A stretch of DNA of 64,000 nt. Origin: Gp13-AA77 sp035946735. GTDB lineage: Bacteria; Acidobacteriota; Terriglobia; UBA7540. The notes below the pieces were generated by a model. The model ran no database searches, was not told the DNA's origin, and saw nothing but the letters and a program-made list of their open reading frames with translations. Every line of letters starts with the position of its first letter. The stretch's first letter is position 1. The DNA is taken from contig DASYYZ010000008.1 of assembly GCA_035946735.1 (NCBI GenBank), positions 24,044-88,043 on the forward strand. The letters are read 5' to 3'. A program made the translations under genes and the position numbers. Positions 16,467 to 23,416 of the stretch are shown here, piece after piece.

Positions 16467-16772
16467 ATGAAAGACCAAACCAAGTCATTCGGCGCGAGCC
16501 TGCTCGCCACTGTGTTGGCGCTGCTGCCCAACCTTTGATGAGTGGCAGTGCTCCTTCCTGCCGCCGCCGGGCTGGCGGGCGGGAGCCTGGCTGTCAGTTT
16601 GACAGCCTACCGCGTATATCTGTTCCCTGTTTCGATCCTCGCGCTGGCAGCAGGGTTCTATCTGGCATATTGGAGGAGGCTCGGTCCCCGATGGAACCGG
16701 GCTGTGCTCTGGGTCGCTACGGTTCTATCGGCTTTCCTGTGGTCCTTGCCCTACGTCATGCGATGGTTATGA
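16467..16772 (+). CDS. MerT-like mercury transport protein with two consecutive in-frame TGA codons
   Basis: A strong RBS (AAGAGGAG, 16456-16463) precedes the ATG at 16467. The frame reads 23 codons ending LALLPNL, then TGA-TGA (16536-16541), then 76 codons to a TGA stop at 16770. The product would be a 101-residue protein with three membrane helices. It aligns by eye with MerT: the first helix carries the vicinal pair, the middle shows an A-Y-R-x-Y-L-F pattern like MerT's E-P-Y-R-P, and the end LPYVMRWL resembles MerT's FPYVMPFFY. The two TGAs fall exactly where MerT has its Cys-Cys pair that accepts Hg(II). I infer double selenocysteine insertion. A GTG restart at 16542 would remove half of helix 1. 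MerP and MerA are not in the window. Confidence 0.7.
16561..16578 (+). other. candidate SECIS-like hairpin after the MerT-like TGA pair
   Basis: CCGCC (16561-16565) pairs with GGCGG (16574-16578) around the eight-base loop GCCGGGCU, which begins with G. The loop starts 24 bases after the second TGA and 27 after the first. Stem length, loop size, leading G and distance all fit the general bacterial SECIS consensus. The region is GC-rich, so chance hairpins are common. Confidence 0.35.
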
Positions 16773-16852
16773 TGGCAATTCAGTGAAGTGCCGGGCATTG
16801 CATGATGTAGGGCTAGGCGCCGGTGCCTCGGTTTTCCAGCGCCGAACCATCT

Positions 16853-16877
16853 GCGGCCATCCTGGGTAATATCGTGA
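16853..16877 (+). repeat. 25-bp direct repeat, right boundary of the selenoprotein-like cassette
   Basis: Identical to 13471-13495. It lies 80 bases after the MerT-like stop and just before a strong terminator hairpin. The identity ends one base after the shared cgtga, which helps to define the cassette edge. Confidence 0.8.
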
Positions 16878-16887
16878 GCATGTGTAG

Positions 16888-16920
16888 CGCAAGGCTCGAT
16901 TTCAGCCTTGCGGCTTTTTT
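16888..16920 (+). terminator. Rho-independent terminator after the cassette
   Basis: A 9-bp perfect stem CGCAAGGCT/AGCCTTGCG with a 7-base loop is followed by GGC and six T residues. It would end transcripts of the cassette operon. It lies outside the right 25-bp repeat, so it may belong to the original locus. Confidence 0.75.
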
Positions 16921-16938
16921 CGAGGACATGGAAAAGCC

Positions 16939-16963
16939 GCAACGCTCGAGAGATGAGCGTTGC
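16939..16963. repeat. small perfect palindrome (REP-like)
   Basis: GCAACGCTC and GAGCGTTGC form a 9-bp stem around a 7-base loop with no T run after it. It sits 18 bases after the terminator and is flanked by further imperfect complementarity (gtgtagcgc upstream, gcgccacac downstream), as in REP-type extragenic palindromes. Confidence 0.5.
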
Positions 16964-16990
16964 GCCACACCCTACGGACTACGGTCCAAA

Positions 16991-17071
16991 CCGGCGCCAC
17001 CACCGGGCCGGTCCAGGTGGTGACTCCGAGCGGCACGCTGACCAGCAACGTGAATTTTCAAGTGGAACCCT
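16991..17071 (+). pseudogene. C-terminal fragment of an IPT/TIG-domain protein
   Basis: The frame reads TGATTGPVQVVTPSGTLTSN then VNFQVEP and stop, the typical last strand region of an IPT/TIG immunoglobulin-like domain common in acidobacterial surface proteins. Nothing upstream in frame continues the domain. A 48-base close copy (GATTGPVQVVTPSGT) lies at 17411-17458. Both are relics of a deleted gene. Confidence 0.6.
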
Positions 17072-17130
17072 GAAAGCATTGAACGAGCGCAACGGAGTGA
17101 TGTGCCTTCCGTTGCCCGGAGGGCAACACT

Positions 17131-17393
17131 GTGAATAGCCGCAGGTGAAAGCCTACGGTGACAAGCAGCCTATTCGTGCCCTGCCACCCTGGGAGCGCGG
17201 GCGTCCCGCCCGCTTCGTTGTCCTTCTTCGTTGTTGCGGGCGGGACGCCCGCGCTCCCAGGTGGCGGAGCATGAATAATTTCCGGCGCTGCGCGAGAACG
17301 AACTGACAAAGGCCAACCCCTTCGGGGTTGCTTTCAATCTCACCCTATCACCCTCACCCAAATCACCGTAGGTTAGCACCTGCGGCTATTCAC
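17131..17393. mobile_element. 263-bp MITE-like element with 31-bp terminal inverted repeats
   Basis: 17131-17161 (starting gtgaatagccgcaggtg) and 17363-17393 are inverted copies matching at 28 of 31 positions. The interior has no coding potential and holds the large hairpin described separately. The element sits between two copies of an IPT/TIG gene fragment. No transposase is linked, so it would have been moved in trans if it is a MITE. It may instead be a complex REP-type repeat. Confidence 0.55.
17183..17265. repeat. large hairpin with 30-bp arms
   Basis: The left arm (17183-17213, starting gccaccctgggagcgcgg) and right arm (17236-17265, ending gctcccaggtggc) are complementary over 30 bp with a single extra base on the left. 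The loop is 22 bases. Such a structure could block replication or act as a bidirectional transcription barrier. The arm sequence looks like a dispersed genomic repeat rather than a regulatory site. Confidence 0.8.
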
Positions 17394-17410
17394 TTCCGGC
17401 CCCTTCGGGG

Positions 17411-17458
17411 CCGGCGCCACGACCGGCCCGGTCCAAGTGGTGACTCCGAGCGGCACGC
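17411..17458 (+). repeat. second copy of the IPT/TIG fragment
   Basis: These 48 bases are a near-identical direct repeat of 16994-17041 and encode GATTGPVQVVTPSGT before the similarity ends. Together with the first copy it brackets the MITE-like element, suggesting duplication or recombination around it. Confidence 0.6.
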
Positions 17459-17554
17459 ACTCGCCCTTCCCAGATACCGGAATTGCGTCCGCAGCACGGT
17501 GCGGCGCCTGCGGCTGGCGGCACCCAAATCTCAGGCTCGCTGACGAAGGTGTGC

Positions 17555-18400
17555 TTATTGCTGGACGGCGCTCGGGTCTGCGAAAAGCTGAGTGGAATAG
17601 GTCTCGTTATAAGTTACGGTGCTGCGGTAGACTTCGCTGAATCGCTCTCCATTGAGCGAGCGCGTGATGTGCAACGGGGTGTTGATGCCGTCGAAGACTC
17701 GATAATCGGCGTAGACGTCGGTGTACTCGTCCCAGTCGTTGATGGTGGGATTCCACTTGCGATACCAGACTTCGGCCGGCAAATCCGTCCGCTTATCAAC
17801 GTAAAGCTTGATCTGGGTCTGGTCCGCGTCCACGATGTCGAGGATATTCACGGCAAGATTGTCGACGAAATCCACTCCCGCGCTCTGCACCAGGGCGCCT
17901 GGCTCATGGATTCTGAGGCGCAAGAGATTCTCGAGACCATAGCGATTGGCGAATTTCCAGCGCCGGATCTCGGCGGAATCGAGGTGCACCATACCCATGC
18001 GGTCGATCTCCCAACCCTGGTCGCCGTTGTTCACCACGGTGATGGCTTTGGCTTTTTTGCTCATGCCATAAACCAGCCGCCGCTTATCGGGGTACTGAAC
18101 CTGGCTGTCGAAATAGACGAATCCTACGCCGCCGCCGCCGAGGCTGAAGAGACGCCCATGCGCTGTGAGCGTCTTGAAGCTAAGAAACGCCTGGCCGCCC
18201 AGGGCCTGAAGCATGCGGTCGAGGATGGGTTGGGCATTGGGATCGACGCGGGTCGGCAGCGCGCGAATCGAATTTACGGCCGGCGCAGCCGTGGCGCTGG
18301 CGGCTGGCTGATTCTGGCCGGCAGCCCGGACGCGCGTAAATACCAACACGGAGGCCGCAATTAGCAGCAGGAGCCACCTACGTTTGGCTGAAGTCACCAT
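17555..18400 (-). CDS. exported LolA-like outer-membrane lipoprotein-sorting family protein
   Basis: A signal peptide (RRWLLLLIAASVLVFTRVRA) is followed by an Ala/Pro linker. Then comes a 210-residue beta-rich domain with ILDRMLQALGGQAFLSFKTLTAHGR and, near the end, ADYRVFDGINTPLHITRSLNGE. This pattern is shared by acidobacterial proteins annotated as outer membrane lipoprotein-sorting (LolA/LppX-like fold). It is monocistronic, 32 bases downstream of the SDR gene on the same strand. Function is not established; carrying a lipid or lipoprotein in the periplasm is the family expectation. Confidence 0.6.
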   Translation of the reverse strand: MVTSAKRRWLLLLIAASVLVFTRVRAAGQNQPAASATAAPAVNSIRALPTRVDPNAQPILDRMLQALGGQAFLSFKTLTAHGRLFSLGGGGVGFVYFDSQVQYPDKRRLVYGMSKKAKAITVVNNGDQGWEIDRMGMVHLDSAEIRRWKFANRYGLENLLRLRIHEPGALVQSAGVDFVDNLAVNILDIVDADQTQIKLYVDKRTDLPAEVWYRKWNPTINDWDEYTDVYADYRVFDGINTPLHITRSLNGERFSEVYRSTVTYNETYSTQLFADPSAVQQ

Positions 18401-18432
18401 ATGGGTCGCTTACCCGGCCGCAACATCGGCCC

Positions 18433-19200
18433 TCATCCGCACAGCACATTTCCACCATTGACGTTCAGGATTTCCCCTGTTATGTACGATGCCATTTGCG
18501 AGGCCAGGAATAGTATGGGCATCGCCGCTTCTTCGGGGCGACCGACGCGGCCGAGCGGAATGCCGGCGGCGATCCGGCGCGCTTCAGCAGGCTTGCTCAG
18601 CACCGGCTCGGACATATCGGTGTCAAACCAACCCGGGGCCACCGAGTTCACAAGAATGTTGCGCTGCGCAAGCTCGGTGGAAAGACCCTTCACGAGGCTG
18701 ATCGCCCCGCCCTTGGAGGCGCCGTAATGGGAATGCAAGGATTCGCCGCGCTGGCCGGCAGTCGACGAGACCACGATGATGCGTCCGCCCTTCTGCTCGA
18801 TCATGTGAGGCACGGCGTGCCGGATCACTGTGTAAACGCCCTTGAGGTTGATCGCCATCATCTCGTCCCACTCCGCCTCGGTCATCTTCTCGATGGGCGC
18901 GGGATCGGACGGCCAGATGCCGGCGTTCGCCACCAGAATATTGATGCGGCCGAAGCGCTCGATCGCGGCGGCGATAAGCTTCCTGGCGCCACTCATCTTC
19001 GAGACATCGGAGCGCACGGCGAGAACGCGCTCTGCGCCGCCCTCGCATCCTCTCACCACTTGATCCGCGGCGGCCGCGGCGCTGCGATAGCCAAACACGA
19101 CGCCGGCTCCGCAGGCGGAGAACAGCCTTACCGTGGCTGCGCCGATTCCGCGCGAGCCTCCCGTGATCACCGCGGCTTGACCGTCCAGGCGAATGTCCAA
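18433..19200 (-). CDS. short-chain dehydrogenase/reductase (FabG-like)
   Basis: Classical SDR of 255 residues with cofactor motif TGGSRGIG (about 13-20), LVANAG (about 89-94, the usual NNAG variant), catalytic Ser in VVSSTAGQRG, YGASK supplying Tyr and Lys, and the C-terminal ITGEILNVNGG. The Arg in the cofactor loop suggests NADPH preference. It could be a 3-oxoacyl-ACP reductase or a secondary-metabolite or sugar dehydrogenase. It is divergent from homoserine dehydrogenase with a 105-base intergenic region that must contain both promoters. Confidence 0.85.
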   Translation of the reverse strand: MDIRLDGQAAVITGGSRGIGAATVRLFSACGAGVVFGYRSAAAAADQVVRGCEGGAERVLAVRSDVSKMSGARKLIAAAIERFGRINILVANAGIWPSDPAPIEKMTEAEWDEMMAINLKGVYTVIRHAVPHMIEQKGGRIIVVSSTAGQRGESLHSHYGASKGGAISLVKGLSTELAQRNILVNSVAPGWFDTDMSEPVLSKPAEARRIAAGIPLGRVGRPEEAAMPILFLASQMASYITGEILNVNGGNVLCG

Positions 19201-19305
19201 TCGAAACTCCTACTCGGAATTACGTACAGGTCTACGACCGGCGCCTCTGGTGTTACATTGAGTGCAGGCAACGCAAGCTGCTGCCGCGCCGTGGACAAGA
19301 CATCG

Positions 19306-20664
19306 ATGAGCGGAAAAAGCGCGCAACCATCGATCCCGCCCGCCATGCCCGAGGCTCGTCGTCCTGCGATCGGCTTGGGCGTGATCGGATTGGGCACGGT
19401 GGGAACCAGCACGGTGAAGGTTTTGACGGAGCACCAGCGGGAGATCAACCGGCGGCTCGGATGCCGGCTCGATCTGAAGGCAATCTGCTCGCGTAGTATT
19501 GACCGCAAGGATTTTCCAGGGCTCGGTGACCGCGTACGGATGGTTCGAGACTGGCGCCAAGTGGTGGCCGATCCCGCCGTGGAAGTGATCGTGGAGCTGG
19601 TGGGTAATCTGGAGACGGCGCACGCGATTGCGCTTGCTGCCATTGCCGCGCGGAAGCCGGTGGTGACGGCCAACAAGCAGCTTGTAGCCGAATATGGCCT
19701 CGAGTTGCTGGGAGGGATCCAGTCTACGGGGGCGGTGCTCGGGATCGAAGCCTGCGTCGCGGGCGGCACGCCCGTGCTGCACGCGATTCGCGAAGGGCTC
19801 GCTGGAGAGCATTTCACGGCCGTACTCGGCATTCTGAACGGCACTACGAATTACATCCTGACCGAAATGGAAGAGCGCGGCTGTGCGTTCGGTGACGTGC
19901 TGGCCGAAGCCCAGCAGCGCGGTTACGCCGAGCCTGACCCGAGCGCCGACGTCGACGGCCACGACGCGCGCTACAAGATTGCGATACTGTCCATGCTCTG
20001 TTTCGGCAGCGTGGTACCCGTGGCGGAGATTCCTGCCGAGGGCATCCGTCAGATCGAACAGGTGGACTTTGCTTATGCGCACCGCTTTGAACACACCATT
20101 CGCCTGATCGCTCTGGCGCGCCGGCTGAAGGGCGGCAGACTGCAAGCGTTTGTCAGCCCCATGATGATTCCCCGTTCGGCGGCGCTTGCCGCCCCACGCG
20201 GTTCCATCAACAGCGTATTGCTGGTGGGAAGCAAGGGCGGTAACACCCTGATCAGCGGACGCGGAGCCGGTGGAGAGCCCACAGCCGTGGCGGTGATTTC
20301 TGACGTGGTGGAAATCGGTCGCGACCTCCTGGCCGGAGGCAGAGGTGCAACGCCGCTTGGCTACACGGATTGGCACCCTGCGCGTCTGGCGCCGCTCGCC
20401 CGGAGCGCAATGCCCTTCTACTTGCGGCTGGTAGTGCGGGACCGGCCCGGCATTCTGGCGCGCGTATGCAGCATGCTGGGCCGGCATCGGATCAACATCG
20501 ACACGGTCCTGCAGGAGCCCCATCAATCGAAAGATCACCTGCCATTTGCCATGACGCTCGAAGCCGCCCGTCATGGGCACGTCGCGCGCGCCGTTCGCGA
20601 AATTGCGCGCCTGCCGTTTCTCGCCGAGCCGCCGCTGATGATGCCCTTCCTGGAGGACCTGTAA
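19306..20664 (+). CDS. hom: homoserine dehydrogenase
   Basis: The NAD(P)-binding motif GLGVIGLGTVGTSTVK lies near the N-terminus. The catalytic domain has ANKQLVAEYG, ACVAGGTPVLHAIREGL and LGILNGTTNYILTEME. It includes EAQQRGYAEPDPSADVDGHDA, where Glu and Lys/Asp catalytic positions are expected. A C-terminal ACT domain (FYLRLVVRDRPGILARVCS) provides threonine feedback. It reduces aspartate semialdehyde to homoserine for threonine and methionine synthesis. The frame is open far upstream to 18727, but homology begins after 19306. ATG 19306 is used, and ATG 19345 is also possible. It is monocistronic here; aspartokinase and threonine synthase are not in the window. Confidence 0.93.
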   Translation: MSGKSAQPSIPPAMPEARRPAIGLGVIGLGTVGTSTVKVLTEHQREINRRLGCRLDLKAICSRSIDRKDFPGLGDRVRMVRDWRQVVADPAVEVIVELVGNLETAHAIALAAIAARKPVVTANKQLVAEYGLELLGGIQSTGAVLGIEACVAGGTPVLHAIREGLAGEHFTAVLGILNGTTNYILTEMEERGCAFGDVLAEAQQRGYAEPDPSADVDGHDARYKIAILSMLCFGSVVPVAEIPAEGIRQIEQVDFAYAHRFEHTIRLIALARRLKGGRLQAFVSPMMIPRSAALAAPRGSINSVLLVGSKGGNTLISGRGAGGEPTAVAVISDVVEIGRDLLAGGRGATPLGYTDWHPARLAPLARSAMPFYLRLVVRDRPGILARVCSMLGRHRINIDTVLQEPHQSKDHLPFAMTLEAARHGHVARAVREIARLPFLAEPPLMMPFLEDL

Positions 20665-20695
20665 TTGCCTTGCATTCTGGCTGCGAGCACGGGCT

Positions 20696-20950
20696 TCAGG
20701 GTATCGGCTGCAGTTCTCGGAGCGAGATCTCCAAAGTCTGCCCCAACGCTTGGTTCACGATCACAAAATTTCCTTTGTCCTCGGACTGAAGCTGCTCGTT
20801 CGCATTGAGCATCTCGATGCCAAACACGGTGCCGTCGGGGGCGATGTCCACGTTGAGTTGGTCACTGAGTTGAAGCGTCTGCACTTCGGCTGTCTTTTCG
20901 TGCAGTCGCAAGTAAGCGATGTTATAGCGCGGATCATAAGTTAGCTTCAT
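20696..20950 (-). CDS. DUF2283 protein, putative antitoxin partner
   Basis: The start was placed at 20950 (MKLTYDPRYNIAYLRL) because AGGAG lies just upstream and this is the family's usual N-terminus. The 84 residues match the DUF2283 pattern: YDxxxDxLYI-like strand, LSDQLNVDIAPDGTVFGIEMLNA. It follows the DUF4258 gene by 17 bases on the same strand. DUF4258-DUF2283 pairs recur in many genomes and are suspected toxin-antitoxin modules, with DUF2283 the likely antitoxin. This has not been shown for this pair. Confidence 0.75.
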   Translation of the reverse strand: MKLTYDPRYNIAYLRLHEKTAEVQTLQLSDQLNVDIAPDGTVFGIEMLNANEQLQSEDKGNFVIVNQALGQTLEISLRELQPIP

Positions 20951-20967
20951 CAGCTCCTCTTTTGCCC

Positions 20968-21225
20968 TCAATAATACCTCACCACCACCGTAATCACGAC
21001 CCAACTGGTATCATCGACGTCGTTCACCGCAATCGCCTCGATTTGCTTTGCAGCGTAGGTCCGGCCGAGCCACTCGCCGTGAAAGGGGAAATTACTGCGA
21101 AAGCCAGTGCGGCCGAACTTAGCAGGGAAGCGCTCTCCTGATTCGATCGTCGAGATCACCTCGTGTTCACTAGCGCCCCGTTCAGCGATCCGCTGAAGGG
21201 CATGATCAAGGAAGCGAACCCTCAT
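20968..21225 (-). CDS. DUF4258 protein, putative toxin
   Basis: The protein (85 aa) begins MRVRFLDHALQRIAERGASEHEV, the H-A-x-x-R-x-x-E-R-G motif of DUF4258, and ends with the conserved VVITVVVRYY strand. The fold is related to RelE/BrnT-like small nucleases. It is first in a two-gene unit with the DUF2283 gene. It begins four bases after the stop of the PlsC-like gene, so it may be read through from the folC-plsC transcript. Confidence 0.75.
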   Translation of the reverse strand: MRVRFLDHALQRIAERGASEHEVISTIESGERFPAKFGRTGFRSNFPFHGEWLGRTYAAKQIEAIAVNDVDDTSWVVITVVVRYY

Positions 21226-21228
21226 GCT

Positions 21229-22053
21229 TCAATCTACTGCCGGCGTGAATCTCGAGAGCAGCGCGTCGCGCACACGCGCGGAGAGCGCTTGAACGTCGGC
21301 CCGCGTGAGTCCTGCCGTCGGAATGGGCGGGTGAACGATCATCTCGGTCCGGCCGGGCCGCACATGCCATGTATCCGGCTCATGCACGTAGCGCGTACCG
21401 TTCAGCGTGATGGGCAGTATCGGCACGCCGGCGCTGATCGCAAGATAAAAGCTCCCGCTCTTAAATGGCAGCATATCACCGGTGCGGCGGTTCCGGTGGC
21501 CTTCCGGGAACAGCACCACGGAAGTTCCTTGACGGACCTTTGCCGCAGCTTCCTCGAAGCTGTGCATCGCTTCGTGAGGGCGCGTGCGCTCCACGGCAAT
21601 GTGCCCGGCGCGGCGGAGAAACCAGCCGAGGAAAGGCACCTGAAAAAGCTCTCGCTTGGCGAGAAACCGGAAATGGACGGGCAGACTCGCCAGCAGAATC
21701 GGAATATCCATGGCGCTCGGATGATTCACGCAGAAGATCACCGTCTGGCCTAGATCCAGGTTCTGTATACCCTCCACCCGCACCCGAACGCCGGAAGTCT
21801 TCAGAATCAGCCGCGCCCACAGGCGCGCGCAGCGGTGCTGCCAGCGGCCGTGCGCGTCAAAAATGGAGCCCAGCAGAGAAACGGAGGTGAGCACTGCCGT
21901 GTACAGGAAGATCAGGTTATTGGTAAAGATCACCGAGCGCAGGTAGCTCAGCCAATACCAGATTCGGCGAGGCGCCTTGCGCGACGGTTCAGCCGGAGCT
22001 TTCTTGTGCGCTTCCCGGTCAAGGCTGGGGTCGGTTTGAAGAGAGCCGGCCAT
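21229..22053 (-). CDS. plsC: 1-acyl-sn-glycerol-3-phosphate acyltransferase (PlsC family)
   Basis: Contains the acyltransferase motifs NHPSAMDIP (H-x4-D), FLAKRELFQVPFLGW, VVLFPEGHRNRRTG (FPEG) and VPILPITLNGT. A membrane segment precedes them (SVIFTNNLIFLYTAVLTSVSLLG). It transfers an acyl chain to lysophosphatidate to make phosphatidate at the inner membrane. The start at 22053 (MAGSLQ) was chosen because it lies four bases after the folC stop; the frame extends to 22191, but that would overlap folC. The short spacing argues for one transcript with folC. Confidence 0.88.
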   Translation of the reverse strand: MAGSLQTDPSLDREAHKKAPAEPSRKAPRRIWYWLSYLRSVIFTNNLIFLYTAVLTSVSLLGSIFDAHGRWQHRCARLWARLILKTSGVRVRVEGIQNLDLGQTVIFCVNHPSAMDIPILLASLPVHFRFLAKRELFQVPFLGWFLRRAGHIAVERTRPHEAMHSFEEAAAKVRQGTSVVLFPEGHRNRRTGDMLPFKSGSFYLAISAGVPILPITLNGTRYVHEPDTWHVRPGRTEMIVHPPIPTAGLTRADVQALSARVRDALLSRFTPAVD

Positions 22054-22057
22054 GGTG

Positions 22058-23374
22058 TCAACCGAGGCGTCCCTCGCCGAGGGCTTGCTTGAGAGCCCCG
22101 ACGAGGAAGAGAGAGCCGGCGGCCAGCACAACACCGGCGGGAGGTGCGGTCCGGCGGGCCGCAAGTAAGGCCTGAGCCGGGTCAGGCTCAATCACGATCG
22201 TGGTCTGGGCCTGGTTCCGGCTCCGAGCAAGAAGCTCCTCGGGCGTGGCCGCGCGAGGCTGAGACGTGCGTGTGAGGTAGATCTTCGACGCCAGGGGAAA
22301 CAGCAGACCGCTGATTTCCTCGATGGCCTTATCGCGCATGGAAGCATAAACCAAGATGAGGGGGCGGTTCGCCAATTCACTGCTGACGAAGCCTGCTAAA
22401 GCGCGCGCTGCCGCCGGGTTGTGTGCGCCGTCGAGGAGCGTCAGAGGCTCTTCGACGAAAACTTCGAGACGGCCGGGCCACTTCGCGCGTGCGACCCCTT
22501 CCGCGATCGCTTCGTCTGGAATCCTCCATCCACGTTCGGCAAGCTTCCAGGCGGCTGCAACAGCGGCGGCTGTATTCTCAACCTGGAAGCGGCCCTGCAA
22601 AGGCGTTTGGAGCCTGCGGAAGCGGGTGCCGTTCAGGCCCAAATCGAAATCATAACGTCCTTGGTGCGCCTGCAGGTTCTCTACGCGAGCCAATACCGGA
22701 ATCTCCACTAACTCAGCGCCCAGTTCCGCCGAATGCCGGCGTACAACTTCGGCGGCGTCAGGATGCTCGCATCCCGAGATCACCGGCCTGCCACTCCGGA
22801 TCACGCCGGCCTTTTCGGCTGCGATGGCGGCGTGCGTGGTTCCCAGGTACTCGGTGTGGTCGAGATCCACGTTCGTTATCACCGCTACTTCGGGCTCAAC
22901 CACATTTGTGGCGTCGAGGCGTCCGCCCATGCCCACTTCGAGCACCGCAAAGCTTACCTGGCTGCTCCTGAAGTGAACGAAGGCGGCAGCGGTGAGAAAC
23001 TCAAAAAAGCTCGGGCACTCGGTGAGAACTCCTTTGCCGAGCAGGCTCCTTACCACCGATTCAACCTTGCTGAAGGCGCTCGCAAACTCGTCGTTGCTCA
23101 CCTCCTGGCCGTCAACTCGAATCCGTTCGTTAACCCTGACGAGATGAGGTGAAGTGTAGAGTCCGGTCTTGTAACCTGAGCAGGTGAGAATGCTCGCCAG
23201 CATCGCCGAGGTGGACCCTTTACCATTGGTGCCGGCCACGATGGCGCTGGGGTAGGAGCCTTCCGGGTGGCCTAGGGCCGCCAGAATGTGCCGCATGTTG
23301 GCGAGGTCAAACTTCACCCCGCGCAATTCCTGACCGAGGGCAGCGAGATAAGCGATGCAATCAGAGTAGTTCAT
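22058..23374 (-). CDS. folC: bifunctional folylpolyglutamate synthase/dihydrofolate synthase
   Basis: A Mur-ligase-type ATPase with AIVAGTNGKGSTSAMLASIL (P-loop, about 44-63), GLYTSPHLVRVNERIRVDG, VLEVGMGGRLDATNVVEPEV, TNVDLDHTEYLG, KAGVIRSGRPV and WPGRLEV then LLDGAHNPAAA. It adds glutamate to dihydropteroate and extends polyglutamate tails. It lies downstream of accD on the same strand with a 42-base gap and upstream of plsC. Full length (438 aa). Confidence 0.95.
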   Translation of the reverse strand: MNYSDCIAYLAALGQELRGVKFDLANMRHILAALGHPEGSYPSAIVAGTNGKGSTSAMLASILTCSGYKTGLYTSPHLVRVNERIRVDGQEVSNDEFASAFSKVESVVRSLLGKGVLTECPSFFEFLTAAAFVHFRSSQVSFAVLEVGMGGRLDATNVVEPEVAVITNVDLDHTEYLGTTHAAIAAEKAGVIRSGRPVISGCEHPDAAEVVRRHSAELGAELVEIPVLARVENLQAHQGRYDFDLGLNGTRFRRLQTPLQGRFQVENTAAAVAAAWKLAERGWRIPDEAIAEGVARAKWPGRLEVFVEEPLTLLDGAHNPAAARALAGFVSSELANRPLILVYASMRDKAIEEISGLLFPLASKIYLTRTSQPRAATPEELLARSRNQAQTTIVIEPDPAQALLAARRTAPPAGVVLAAGSLFLVGALKQALGEGRLG

Positions 23375-23416
23375 GAAAACCAGTTATCGTGAGTTATCGG
23401 TCGCGCGGAAGCGGGT

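Noticed and set aside
16542..16564. Seven-bp hairpin (with one G-U pair) directly after the second TGA of the MerT-like gene
   Set aside because: Its loop begins only seven bases after the TGA, too close for a bacterial SECIS; the hairpin at 16561-16578 fits better.
17483..18364. Plus-strand frame of 293 codons opposite the LolA-like gene
   Set aside because: Antisense shadow; the minus-strand frame has a signal peptide and domain pattern.
18727..19305. N-terminal extension of the homoserine dehydrogenase frame
   Set aside because: It lies wholly antisense to the SDR gene and has no homology pattern; the start was moved to 19306.
19210..20580. Minus-strand frame of 456 codons opposite homoserine dehydrogenase
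   Set aside because: Composition-driven shadow; no recognisable domain.
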